DNA of 6,750 nucleotides from a bacterium (GCA_009926645.1 RFOO01000053.1:1-6750), one strand, 5' to 3'; positions 1 through 5,874 are shown, counted from the first letter of the stretch. Numbers and translations are program-made. The notes: generated by a model from the letters alone, not told the origin.

Positions 1-802
1 CAATCGCCGTTCCAGCAGGAAGTGATTTAACTAACACCACTCGCGAGTGAAAGGAGAGGACTGGATCAGGACGGAGGCTTGCCAAAAACGATCCCGTTGA
101 AGGAGGTAGACCGTATTGCATTAATCCAATGCGCACGGCATTGAAAGGCGAGGCGCTGGAAAAGGTTTCCAGCCCAGCGCTATTATCGGCGTGGATTAAC
201 AAGGACTCGCGTTTCTGTGCAGGAATTTTTTCAACTAATTCTAAAAAGAGTTTACGCTGTTGAGCGGTGTAAGCGTTATCTTTATCGGCATCGGAGAAAT
301 GAGTGTAAACCCCGCGCCAGTCGAGAGATTTGGCACTCAAAACTTTTGCAAAAAGCTCGGTAGCCTCGGTGTGCCAAACGCCCGATCTCCCCATTCCCGT
401 ATCGACCTTAATATGCACCCGGGCTTGCGTTTTATGAGTCTGCGCAAATTCCGCTACCGCTTCAGCTTCGGCTAAAGAATTCAATGTAATATCTAAACCT
501 AAAGTGACGGCTCGCGGAACTTCGCTTGGCAACGTTGGACTGAGTAAAAGAATATCGGCATCGTGACCAATTTCTCGAAGTCGAGTCGCCTCATGCACAT
601 TGGCGACCGCAAAGGTATGAACCCCAGCTTGCAGAAGGCGTGTGACCACCTCGGGCATACCATGACCATAGGCATCGGCTTTAACCACGGCTACATACTG
701 AACATGAGCTGGTAAGGCTTGTTTAATCCGACCGACATTACGATCCAGAGCGGGAAGATCGACTTCCGCCCAGGCACGTGAGAGATGTCCAGAAGGGCTC
801 AT
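1..802 (-). CDS. alr: Alanine racemase, N-terminal 267 residues (3' end beyond the left edge)
   Basis: Catalyses the PLP-dependent interconversion of L- and D-alanine in the cytoplasm, supplying D-alanine for peptidoglycan. The frame is open from ATG at 802 to the window edge. Visible marks are AWAEVDLPALDRNV at residues 10-23 and VVKADAYGHG, whose K41 is the expected PLP Schiff-base lysine. IKVDTGMGRSG follows at about 131-141, with K132 at the position of the carbamylated lysine and R139. HADNSAGLETF and NAVRIGLMQYG (about 204-231) are further family motifs of the barrel domain. The catalytic tyrosine of the C-terminal beta domain lies past the edge, so completeness cannot be judged. The ATG overlaps the tsaB stop as ATGA. 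Only a weak GGA-type ribosome site precedes it, so translation is probably coupled to tsaB. The family assignment is secure. Whether this is the biosynthetic alr or a catabolic paralogue is not shown by the sequence, but the operon context favours alr. Confidence 0.95.
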   Translation of the reverse strand, partial: MSPSGHLSRAWAEVDLPALDRNVGRIKQALPAHVQYVAVVKADAYGHGMPEVVTRLLQAGVHTFAVANVHEATRLREIGHDADILLLSPTLPSEVPRAVTLGLDITLNSLAEAEAVAEFAQTHKTQARVHIKVDTGMGRSGVWHTEATELFAKVLSAKSLDWRGVYTHFSDADKDNAYTAQQRKLFLELVEKIPAQKRESLLIHADNSAGLETFSSASPFNAVRIGLMQYGLPPSTGSFLASLRPDPVLSFHSRVVLVKSLPAGTAI

Positions 803-1461
803 GAATTTCCACGATGTCGTTCGCCTGACCACGTTGCATAATCAGTGGCCGCATTCAAGGCATCAGGTTTGGGCTCGAGACGCAAAGAATCACCCTGCGC
901 AAGAATCAAAGGTAAATCAGGCCAAACTGGGGCACAGAGTTCGCTTTCGGCAAAGACGGTTTGGGCTGATTCAGAGGTAACAAGAAGAGGTAATTTTTCG
1001 GCTTTTACTTCTTCGACTGAAAGTTCCTTCTGCCAAACAATCGCTGGTTGGCTGAGAGGATTGACGTGGATAGCGTGCCAGCGTTTCATTCGCGATTCGG
1101 TCAAAGCAAGGAATGGCTTAGTACGACCACCACGTTGAAGAATGACTTGAGCCAAAACGGGCAATGTTTCCCAAACGTAAATGGGGCGTTTTTCGAGGGC
1201 TGACCAGGTACGTACTGCCAGCGCGGTAATACGAATACCCAGCATCGATCCTGGGCCAACACAGAGAGCAAACGAACGTACATCTTTCAGAGACAATCGT
1301 GCCTCTTGTAGTGCCTTTTCTGTTGCCTGCCACAGGCCTTCGAGGGCGCCTTCTTCAGCACTGGCATGAGATAGCCAACTCTGATTCTTGTAGACACCGA
1401 CATCGATTCCGCGACGAGCGGAACCATCGATGACGAGACAAGGTTCGGGAGGAAGATTCAT
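799..1461 (-). CDS. tsaB: TsaB (YeaZ)-like tRNA t6A biosynthesis protein
   Basis: TsaB is the non-catalytic ASKHA-fold partner of TsaD; together with TsaE they transfer threonylcarbamoyl to A37 of ANN-decoding tRNAs. The 220-residue product starts with strand-like CLVIDGSARRG (D12 in place of the usual LDT(S/A) motif). It carries VGPGSMLGIRI at about 68-78, corresponding to the family signature GPGSFTGLRIG. The C-terminal half is divergent but ends in an AATDYATW segment resembling the tail of TsaB proteins. The length matches the family (about 220-230). I chose ATG 1461, 1 nt after the hinT stop, because the in-frame ATG at 1545 would overlap hinT by 83 nt and adds residues unlike the family N-terminus. 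No clear Shine-Dalgarno sequence is present, so coupling to hinT is likely. The stop overlaps the alr start. The family call rests mainly on the GPGS motif and the N-terminal strand. A structural match would confirm it. Confidence 0.82.
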   Translation of the reverse strand: MNLPPEPCLVIDGSARRGIDVGVYKNQSWLSHASAEEGALEGLWQATEKALQEARLSLKDVRSFALCVGPGSMLGIRITALAVRTWSALEKRPIYVWETLPVLAQVILQRGGRTKPFLALTESRMKRWHAIHVNPLSQPAIVWQKELSVEEVKAEKLPLLVTSESAQTVFAESELCAPVWPDLPLILAQGDSLRLEPKPDALNAATDYATWSGERHRGNS

Positions 1462-1462
1462 C

Positions 1463-1810
1463 TCAACCAGGAGGCCAATGCATCGGACGGCCACCCAAGA
1501 GATGGACGTGCAAATGAGGCACCGATTCCCCTCCCTCGGGTCCATTGTTAATCACTAACCGATAGCCACGTTGACACGGCAATTGCTCGGCTAAACGACG
1601 TGCGGTAAGTAAAAGATGACCCAAGAGCGCCTGGTCTTCGATTGCACTTTCAGCGATGCGTGGAACAGGCTTACGGGGAACAATCAGAACATGCACGGGG
1701 GCTTGCGGAGCAATATCGTGAAAAGCGACGCAGAGCTCGTCTTGATGAATCAATTTGGCGGGGATTTCCCCATCGGCTATTTTTTGAAAGATTGTTTTCG
1801 CAGTTGTCAT
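1463..1810 (-). CDS. hinT: HIT family purine nucleoside phosphoramidase (HinT-type)
   Basis: HinT proteins are small homodimeric hydrolases that cleave AMP-lysine and other nucleoside phosphoramidates and also acyl-AMP, probably clearing adenylated by-products. The 115-residue protein begins with the typical TIFQKIADGEIPAKLIHQDE and contains the histidine triad HLHVHLL (H99, H101, H103). H101 is the expected nucleophile. It ends in GGRPMHWPPG, nearly identical to the tail of E. coli HinT. Residues 30-46 (FHDIAPQAPVHVLIVP) form the conserved nucleotide-binding strand region. The length agrees with E. coli HinT (119). It lies 6 nt after the preceding 158-residue gene and 1 nt before tsaB, with no obvious Shine-Dalgarno site, so it is probably translated by coupling. 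All catalytic residues are present. The physiological substrate in this organism cannot be told from sequence. Confidence 0.95.
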   Translation of the reverse strand: MTTAKTIFQKIADGEIPAKLIHQDELCVAFHDIAPQAPVHVLIVPRKPVPRIAESAIEDQALLGHLLLTARRLAEQLPCQRGYRLVINNGPEGGESVPHLHVHLLGGRPMHWPPG

Positions 1811-1816
1811 AGAAAA

Positions 1817-2293
1817 TCACAAAACCACGACGGTGACTCGCTGGTGATTCGTCAGTTTGGCGGCGAGGGCGTTAATCGCTTCGACGGCTTCATCGTAGGC
1901 CGTGCGACTTTTTAAAGACCGCGAGCGTTGACCATGGAGAAATTGATCCTGCAACCCAACCACCCAAAGCAAGACATCCGAAGCGTCTGCCACGGTGGCG
2001 AGCGCTGACTGCATTCGGTCAGCCGCCCAAAGGGGATCAAAAGGGTCTGTACGATAATCCAAGACCGTAATGGTCGGTAGACTGTGTTCGGTCGCAAGAA
2101 GACGCAGCATTTGCGTAGCGGCTTGAGCTAACCCATGAGCATCTAGACCCGAAGCTGATTGCTCGTCGGCCTCAAACATACGCACCACCGCATCGACATC
2201 ACGACGCAGTTGCGGGCCAGAACCCGCAAGACTTGCCAGCATCGCATTGAGCGTGCGCAAACGCGTCGGACGTAGAGGCGTGGCAGCCGTCAC
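1817..2293 (-). CDS. Unrecognised 158-residue operon protein
   Basis: I do not recognise this protein. It starts at a GTG that overlaps the nrdR stop (GTGA). It is preceded by the strongest Shine-Dalgarno sequence in the window, AAGGGAGGT, whose GGGAGG ends 9 nt before the GTG, so expression is well supported. The product is rich in Ala and Leu, with no signal peptide and no cysteine motif. Residues 1-70 look helical. Strand-like stretches then appear at LPTITVLDY (72-80), DVLLWVVGLQ (106-115) and VTVVVL (153-158), with a helix at about 132-147 (YDEAVEAINALAAKL). The pattern suggests a small alpha/beta fold, perhaps with a helical N-terminal region. In other bacteria nrdR is often followed by nusB or rib genes. 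I tested it against NusB and saw none of its arginine-rich N-terminal or C-terminal motifs. Its place between nrdR and hinT in a coupled operon implies a cytoplasmic housekeeping role, but no function can be named. Confidence 0.8.
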   Translation of the reverse strand: MTAATPLRPTRLRTLNAMLASLAGSGPQLRRDVDAVVRMFEADEQSASGLDAHGLAQAATQMLRLLATEHSLPTITVLDYRTDPFDPLWAADRMQSALATVADASDVLLWVVGLQDQFLHGQRSRSLKSRTAYDEAVEAINALAAKLTNHQRVTVVVL

Positions 2294-2754
2294 GAGGATT
2301 TACCTCCCTTACGTAATTGGTCGATGGCTTTCGCTAACTCGTCGATATCGCGGAACTCACGGTAGACACTGGCAAAACGTACGTAGGCAATTTGATCCAC
2401 CGACTGTAGGTGTTTCATGATTTCTTCGCCAATCGCACTCGAAGGTACTTCATCTTCGAATTTATTTTGTAAGGCTTCGACGACTTCAGAAATCAGAAGA
2501 TTAATCCGCTCCACTTCGACAGGACGTTTGTCAGTAGCTTTACGAATACCCGACGCGATTTTTGAAATATCAAAATCTTCGCGAGCACCGTTGCGTTTAA
2601 CTACCACCAAACCTTCACGAATAATTTCTTCGACTGTACTAAAACGCGTCTCACACGCCAGGCACTGCCGACGACGGCGAATCGAATGGTTTCCCTTCCC
2701 GAGACGGGTTTCGAGAACCTTCGTATCTTCGTGATTACAGCGGGGGCAGAACAT
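2290..2754 (-). CDS. nrdR: Transcriptional repressor NrdR
   Basis: NrdR senses ATP/dATP and represses ribonucleotide reductase genes by binding paired NrdR boxes in their promoters. The 154-residue protein has the expected N-terminal zinc ribbon, with MFCPRC (C3, C6) and QCLACETRF (C31, C34) flanking the basic stretch SIRRRRQ that contributes to DNA binding. An ATP-cone domain follows at about 49-139, recognisable from VVKRNGAREDFDISKIASGIRKA and from the segment IAYVRFASVYREFRDIDEL (122-140). The length is normal (about 150). The ATG lies 3 nt after the stop of the amidotransferase gene with no clear Shine-Dalgarno sequence. The gene ends in a GTGA overlap with the next gene. I saw no NrdR-box pair in this window and no nrd genes nearby, so its targets lie elsewhere. 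The assignment is secure. Confidence 0.97.
   Translation of the reverse strand: MFCPRCNHEDTKVLETRLGKGNHSIRRRRQCLACETRFSTVEEIIREGLVVVKRNGAREDFDISKIASGIRKATDKRPVEVERINLLISEVVEALQNKFEDEVPSSAIGEEIMKHLQSVDQIAYVRFASVYREFRDIDELAKAIDQLRKGGKSS
2303..2310 (-). promoter_or_regulatory. Strong ribosome binding site inside the nrdR 3' end
   Basis: On the minus strand AAGGGAGGT (core GGGAGG at 2308-2303) lies 9 nt upstream of the GTG at 2293. It fixes the start of the 158-residue gene and lies within the last codons of nrdR (Lys-Gly-Gly-Lys). The other genes of the operon lack a comparable site, so this gene may be translated independently of its upstream neighbour. Confidence 0.8.
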
Positions 2755-2757
2755 TGC

Positions 2758-3321
2758 TTAAAGGCGGAGGAAATTAGCTAATAAATCCAAACCATTCTGC
2801 GTTGCAAATGACTCCGGGTGAAACTGTACACCCCAAATCGGCAATTCGCGATGGCGTAGGCCCATCACCAAACCGTCCTCGGTCCACGCCGTGATTTCGA
2901 GACAGGCAGGAAAGGTTTCCCGCTCTACCACCAACGAGTGGTAACGCGTCGCATGAAAGGGGTTAGGCAACCCACGAAAAAGGTCCTGGTTGTTATGAAA
3001 AACAGGAGAAGTTTTTCCGTGCATCAAATGAGGGGCGCGAATGACGCGTCCGCCATAGACATGGCCGATGGCTTGATGACCCAAACAAACGCCGAGCAAA
3101 GGTTTCTTTCCGGCAAAAGCTCGAATGATGTCACAAGAAATTCCTGCCTCCACTGGCGAACAAGGGCCAGGAGAAATCATCACGCGATCAGGATTGAGCG
3201 CGAGTGCTTGTTCGACCGTGATTTGATCGTTACGAAAAACTTTTTGCTCTACACCCAACTGGCCAAAATATTGGACAAGGTTGTAGGTAAACGAATCGTA
3301 ATTATCGATAACGAGAAGCAC
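2758..3321 (-). CDS. Glutamine amidotransferase, PabA/TrpG (aminodeoxychorismate/anthranilate synthase component II)
   Basis: This class I glutamine amidotransferase subunit hydrolyses glutamine and channels ammonia to a chorismate-binding partner (PabB or TrpE), for p-aminobenzoate (folate) or anthranilate (tryptophan). The 187-residue protein opens with LLVIDNYDSFTYNLVQYFGQLG. It has the oxyanion loop SPGPCSPVEAG (50-60) and the nucleophile elbow GVCLGHQAIG with C79. The C-terminal motif GVQFHPES gives H168 and E170, completing the triad. HGKTS (101-105) and ATRYHSLVV (124-132) are typical of the family. The start is GTG at 3321. An in-frame TGA lies 11 codons upstream with no ATG or TTG between, so no better start exists. 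No clear ribosome site precedes it. PabA and TrpG cannot be separated by sequence, and many bacteria use one protein for both. No trp genes or pabB are in view, which slightly favours PabA or a shared subunit. It is the first gene of the minus-strand operon. Confidence 0.93.
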   Translation of the reverse strand: MLLVIDNYDSFTYNLVQYFGQLGVEQKVFRNDQITVEQALALNPDRVMISPGPCSPVEAGISCDIIRAFAGKKPLLGVCLGHQAIGHVYGGRVIRAPHLMHGKTSPVFHNNQDLFRGLPNPFHATRYHSLVVERETFPACLEITAWTEDGLVMGLRHRELPIWGVQFHPESFATQNGLDLLANFLRL

Positions 3322-3331
3322 AGGAAACGAT

Positions 3332-3523
3332 TTGCCCGCCTGTGCAAAGTGTCAAGGAGTCGCCGAGGCGTGTGAACAAGTGAGTGCGGGTGAAAGGCGT
3401 TTTCATTTCACCGATGACTCGATGATGTCTATCGAATCATTCACGGAAATTGATAAACGTTTTTTTGAAAAATTAGTGGGTGAGAATGATGGTAAATTAC
3501 GCCGAGTTCGTTCCAACGAATGA
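3332..3523 (+). CDS. Possible small protein, 63 residues, unrecognised
   Basis: A TTG-initiated reading frame begins only 10 nt from the divergent amidotransferase start and has a good Shine-Dalgarno sequence, CAGGAAACGAT-TTG (AGGA with a 6-nt spacer). The product starts with CAKC, a CxxC pair at residues 4 and 7 with a further Cys at 14. It then has a segment of mixed charge, SFTEIDKRFFEKLVGEND, that would form an amphipathic helix, and a basic end, KLRRVRSNE. Codon choice is unremarkable and the frame fills half of the divergent intergenic gap. Against it: the TTG start, the single CxxC without a second pair, the unrecognised sequence, and the fact that the opposite-strand promoter should lie here. 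No terminator follows, so it could be co-transcribed with lpxC. Conservation of the frame in relatives would decide. Confidence 0.35.
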   Translation: MPACAKCQGVAEACEQVSAGERRFHFTDDSMMSIESFTEIDKRFFEKLVGENDGKLRRVRSNE

Positions 3524-3629
3524 CTCATAAAACCTCGGTAATTTAAGGTTAAAATGGTGCTACCGATTAATCCCGTGTGACCGTAAAAAATTGTTAAAAA
3601 ATCGCCCCAAATAACTAACATGGGGTGGA

Positions 3630-3658
3630 TCGACTTCACTGTTAAAAAGGCCTTAAAT
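3630..3658 (+). promoter_or_regulatory. Candidate weak promoter for lpxC-fabZ
   Basis: TCGACT (3630-3635) and TTAAAT (3653-3658) are 17 nt apart and each matches the sigma-70 consensus at 4 of 6 positions. Initiation would fall near 3665, giving a leader of about 50 nt before the lpxC ATG. AT-rich sequence and GTTAAAAA blocks surround it. It is the best-spaced pair I could find, but it is weak and could be chance. Confidence 0.25.
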
Positions 3659-3669
3659 CGTTAAAAACT

Positions 3670-3717
3670 ATGCCTTTACAGGGGCAAGGCGGTGTGAATA
3701 ACTATGTGAAGACATGA
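3670..3717 (+). CDS. Possible 15-codon leader peptide ending on the lpxC start
   Basis: An ATG at 3670 opens a 15-codon frame (MPLQGQGGVNNYVKT) whose TGA at 3715-3717 overlaps the lpxC ATG as ATGA. This is the same kind of junction that couples tsaB to alr in this window. It has no Shine-Dalgarno site of its own, but lpxC also has only a weak GAAG before its ATG. If translated, it could couple ribosomes onto lpxC. A chance frame of this length is quite possible. Confidence 0.2.
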   Translation: MPLQGQGGVNNYVKT

Positions 3718-5048
3718 AACAGCGCACCATCGGCAAAGACGCATCGGTCAAGGGCAAGGCCTTGCACACAGGCCAAGATGTCACCTTGACGATTAAACCC
3801 GGGGCACCGAACACGGGTATCGTTTTCCGTCGCACTGATGTTTTTGGAAAACCAGAAATTCGTCCTGTGTCTGAAATGGTCACCGAGTTAGAGCGCAAGA
3901 CGACGGTTACATCCGACACGATTAAGCTCCATACCATCGAGCACGTTCTTTCCGCGTTAAGTGGCATGTCGATTGATAATGCCATTGTGGAACTTGATGC
4001 CTCGGAGCCTCCGATTGTCGATGGATCGGCTCGTCCATTTACTACCTTGATTCATCAAGCTGGTATTGTGGAGCAAGACCCAGTGCGTGAGGTTTTCACT
4101 CTTACACAGCCTATCACCATCAATGAGGGCAGTCGTTCGATTATCGCCCTGCCCTTTGATGGTTTGCGCATCACCTGCACCTCAGCCGATGATCGCGGTA
4201 TTCACACTCAACACTTAACCATTGATGTGGATCCTGAGACCTACGAAGCCCAAATCGCCCCGGCACGTACGTTTACGATTTACGAAGATATCGAAGAACT
4301 TTTGAAAAAAGGGCTCATCCAAGGTGGCTCGCTTGATTCAGCCATTATTCTCAAGGGCGATAAAGTGGTAAGCAAAGAGCCCCTGCGATTCAAAGAGGAA
4401 CTCGTCCGTCATAAAATCCTCGATATCATTGGCGACATCGTGCTCGCTGGGGTTCGCTTAAAAGCACACATCATTGCTGTCCGACCAGGCCACGCGCTTA
4501 ATTCGCGTTTAGCCGCGGCGATTCGTAAACAGTGGTTGGAATCGAAAGAAAAAAAGACCAAGCCTCAGACTAAGGTTGAAACTCCTACCGCTCCTTTAGG
4601 CAATGCCTTGGACATTCGCCAAATTCTCAATGCCCTTCCCCATCGCTATCCTTTCGTGATGGTGGATCGTGTCGTAAAAATGGAAAGCGATTCTCTGGTT
4701 GCCATTAAAAATGTCACCATCAACGAACCCTTTTTCCAAGGCCACTTCCCAGGTCAACCGGTGATGCCAGGAGTACTGCAAGTTGAGGCCATGGCACAGG
4801 CCGCAGGGCTGATTATGTTAGGCAGAGTCGCCAATGATGAAGCACCTAAAGTCGTCTTCTTTATGAGTGCGGACAAAGTGAAGTTCCGCAAAGCCGTAAC
4901 CCCGGGAGACACTTTAGAAATTCGCGCCAAACTCACCAAGGTACGTGGTCGTATTGCTGCGGCTGAATGTGAGTGCTTGGTTAACAATGAAACGGTTTCT
5001 TCGGCTGAGTTGCTTTTCACTATCGCCGACTCACCCGCACAAAGTTAA
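3714..5048 (+). CDS. lpxC-fabZ: Bifunctional LpxC-FabZ: UDP-3-O-acyl-GlcNAc deacetylase / 3-hydroxyacyl-ACP dehydratase
   Basis: A 444-residue fusion of two usually separate cytoplasmic enzymes. Residues 1 to about 273 are LpxC, the zinc deacetylase of the committed lipid A step. QRTIGKDASVKGKALHTG matches the family N-terminus and supports ATG 3714. The active site is complete: TIEH with E76 and zinc ligand H77, VRHKILDIIGD with H233 and D237, and RPGHALN with H260. A charged Lys/Pro/Thr linker spans about 275-297. Residues about 299-440 are FabZ: DIRQILNALPHRYPFVMVDRV, then FQGHFPGQPVMPGVLQVEAMAQ with the catalytic pair H344 and E358 at the usual 14-residue spacing. Both halves are full length, so both should be active. 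Fusion fixes the ratio of lipid A commitment to fatty acid elongation, which compete for 3-hydroxyacyl-ACP. Such fusions are known in Bacteroidetes and some other phyla. lpxA follows 6 nt downstream. Confidence 0.97.
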   Translation: MKQRTIGKDASVKGKALHTGQDVTLTIKPGAPNTGIVFRRTDVFGKPEIRPVSEMVTELERKTTVTSDTIKLHTIEHVLSALSGMSIDNAIVELDASEPPIVDGSARPFTTLIHQAGIVEQDPVREVFTLTQPITINEGSRSIIALPFDGLRITCTSADDRGIHTQHLTIDVDPETYEAQIAPARTFTIYEDIEELLKKGLIQGGSLDSAIILKGDKVVSKEPLRFKEELVRHKILDIIGDIVLAGVRLKAHIIAVRPGHALNSRLAAAIRKQWLESKEKKTKPQTKVETPTAPLGNALDIRQILNALPHRYPFVMVDRVVKMESDSLVAIKNVTINEPFFQGHFPGQPVMPGVLQVEAMAQAAGLIMLGRVANDEAPKVVFFMSADKVKFRKAVTPGDTLEIRAKLTKVRGRIAAAECECLVNNETVSSAELLFTIADSPAQS

Positions 5049-5054
5049 TTAGCT

Positions 5055-5831
5055 ATGGCTCCTCTCATTCATCCCACCGCCGTTGTGGAGAGCGGTGCTA
5101 AACTGGGTAAAGACGTTGCGATTGGCGCCTACGCTTTTATCGGTGCGGATGTTACTCTGGGCGATGGTTGCGTTGTACATCACCATGCTACCGTCGAAGG
5201 ATTAACCCAATTAGGATCCCAGTGTGAAGTTTATCCCTATGCCTTGATTGGCGGTCGCACCCAAGACCTGAAAGCACGTCCTGGTAAACCCGGTTTACGT
5301 ATTGGTGCGCGAAATGTTTTTCGCGAGTACGTTAGCGTCCATGCTGGTACGCAAGAAGGTGAATGGACGATACTGGGCGATGACAATGTTCTCCTCGCCT
5401 ACTCGCACATCGCACACGACTGCACCATCGGAAACCATGTGGTTATTTCCAGCCACTCCGCTGTTGCTGGTCACGTCCAGGTCGGCAATCACGTCAACAT
5501 TGCGTGGAATGCGGGGGTGCATCAATTCTGTCGTATCGGCGATTATGCGATGCTCGCAGCTTGCTCCAAATGCGTGCAAGATGTACCGCCTTATATGATT
5601 GCGGATGGCAATCCCGCTGAAACCAAAATGGTCAATGTGGTAGGAATCACCCGCGCCGGTTTTTCTGCAGAAGAAATAACCGCGGCTAAGACCATGCATC
5701 GACTGTTTTATCGCGAAGGACTCAATTCCTCTCAAGCCATAGAAAAAGCACAGGCGTTGATTGAGTCCCAGAATCGGGTTGTGCAAAACTTCGTCGCTTT
5801 TGCACAAAGTACCAAACGCGGTTTAGCTTAA
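5055..5831 (+). CDS. lpxA: Acyl-ACP--UDP-N-acetylglucosamine O-acyltransferase
   Basis: LpxA transfers a 3-hydroxyacyl chain from ACP to the 3-OH of UDP-GlcNAc, the first and reversible step of lipid A synthesis, as a cytoplasmic trimer. The 258-residue protein opens with IHPTAVVESGAKLG and continues with hexapeptide repeats forming a left-handed beta helix to about residue 190 (IGAYAFIG, VHHHATVEG, YPYALIGG). The motif SHIAHDCTIGN contains H121, the catalytic base equivalent to E. coli H125. HQFCRIG (156-162) and QDVPPYMIADGN (175-186) are LpxA hallmarks. A helical C-terminal domain follows (GFSAEEITAAKTMHRLFYR). By alignment the acyl-ruler position (E. coli G173) is A169. There is no Shine-Dalgarno site, and the ATG is 6 nt after the lpxC-fabZ stop, so translation is probably coupled. 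The length is normal and the call is secure. Confidence 0.97.
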   Translation: MAPLIHPTAVVESGAKLGKDVAIGAYAFIGADVTLGDGCVVHHHATVEGLTQLGSQCEVYPYALIGGRTQDLKARPGKPGLRIGARNVFREYVSVHAGTQEGEWTILGDDNVLLAYSHIAHDCTIGNHVVISSHSAVAGHVQVGNHVNIAWNAGVHQFCRIGDYAMLAACSKCVQDVPPYMIADGNPAETKMVNVVGITRAGFSAEEITAAKTMHRLFYREGLNSSQAIEKAQALIESQNRVVQNFVAFAQSTKRGLA

Positions 5832-5846
5832 ATATCCGCTGACAAA

Positions 5847-5870
5847 AAAGGCCGTCTTGCGACGGCCTTT
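5847..5870. terminator. Bidirectional intrinsic terminator between lpxA and the phosphorylase gene
   Basis: AAAGGCCGTC (5847-5856) and GACGGCCTTT (5861-5870) form a perfect 10-bp stem around the 4-nt loop TTGC. Read on the minus strand it is followed by six Ts, a strong terminator just 4 nt past the phosphorylase stop. Read on the plus strand, 15 nt past the lpxA stop, the tail TTTAGCTTT is weaker but the same hairpin should serve. It insulates two convergent genes. Confidence 0.92.
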
Positions 5871-5874
5871 AGCT

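Larger units (their letters stand above)
3322..3713. promoter_or_regulatory. Divergent intergenic region between the amidotransferase operon and lpxC
   Basis: These 392 nt must hold the promoters for both flanking operons. The left part (3332-3523) is occupied by a possible small plus-strand reading frame. The right part (about 3524-3713) is clearly AT-rich. It contains GTTAAAAA at 3593, 3641 and 3660, with a near copy GTTAAAAT at 3548. It also has the direct repeat AATAACTA at 3610 and 3697, an inverted repeat TCGGTA (3535-3540)/TACCGA (3561-3566), and short inverted repeats CCCCA/TGGGG around 3605-3625 and GCCTT/AAGGC around 3672-3690. No convincing minus-strand promoter was found. A TTGACA at 3355-3350 would place transcription at the GTG itself and has no good -10 partner. 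Confidence 0.6.

Noticed and set aside
1462..1545. Upstream ATG at 1545 as the start of tsaB
   Set aside because: It would overlap hinT by 83 nt, and the added residues do not resemble the TsaB N-terminus. ATG 1461 gives the normal junction and length.
1817..2293. Assignment of the 158-residue protein as NusB
   Set aside because: nusB often lies near nrdR, but the NusB N-terminal arginine-rich motif and C-terminal signature are absent.
3320..3355. TTGACA at 3355-3350 on the minus strand as the -35 box of the amidotransferase operon
   Set aside because: With a 16-19 nt spacer no plausible -10 follows, and transcription would begin at the GTG start codon itself.
2938..3375. 145-codon open frame antisense to the amidotransferase gene
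   Set aside because: Its composition is that of a shadow frame, and the opposite strand encodes a clear enzyme with all catalytic residues.
3403..3639. 78-codon minus-strand frame in the divergent gap
   Set aside because: It has no ribosome site, an odd composition and a larger overlap with likely regulatory DNA. The plus-strand frame there is better supported.
3620..3664. 14-codon frame starting at the ATG in CATGGGG
   Set aside because: It has no ribosome site, no overlap with a gene and no recognisable peptide. It is likely chance.
5295..5807. 170-codon open frame antisense to lpxA
   Set aside because: It mirrors the codon pattern of lpxA, resembles no protein family, and lpxA is certain on the other strand.
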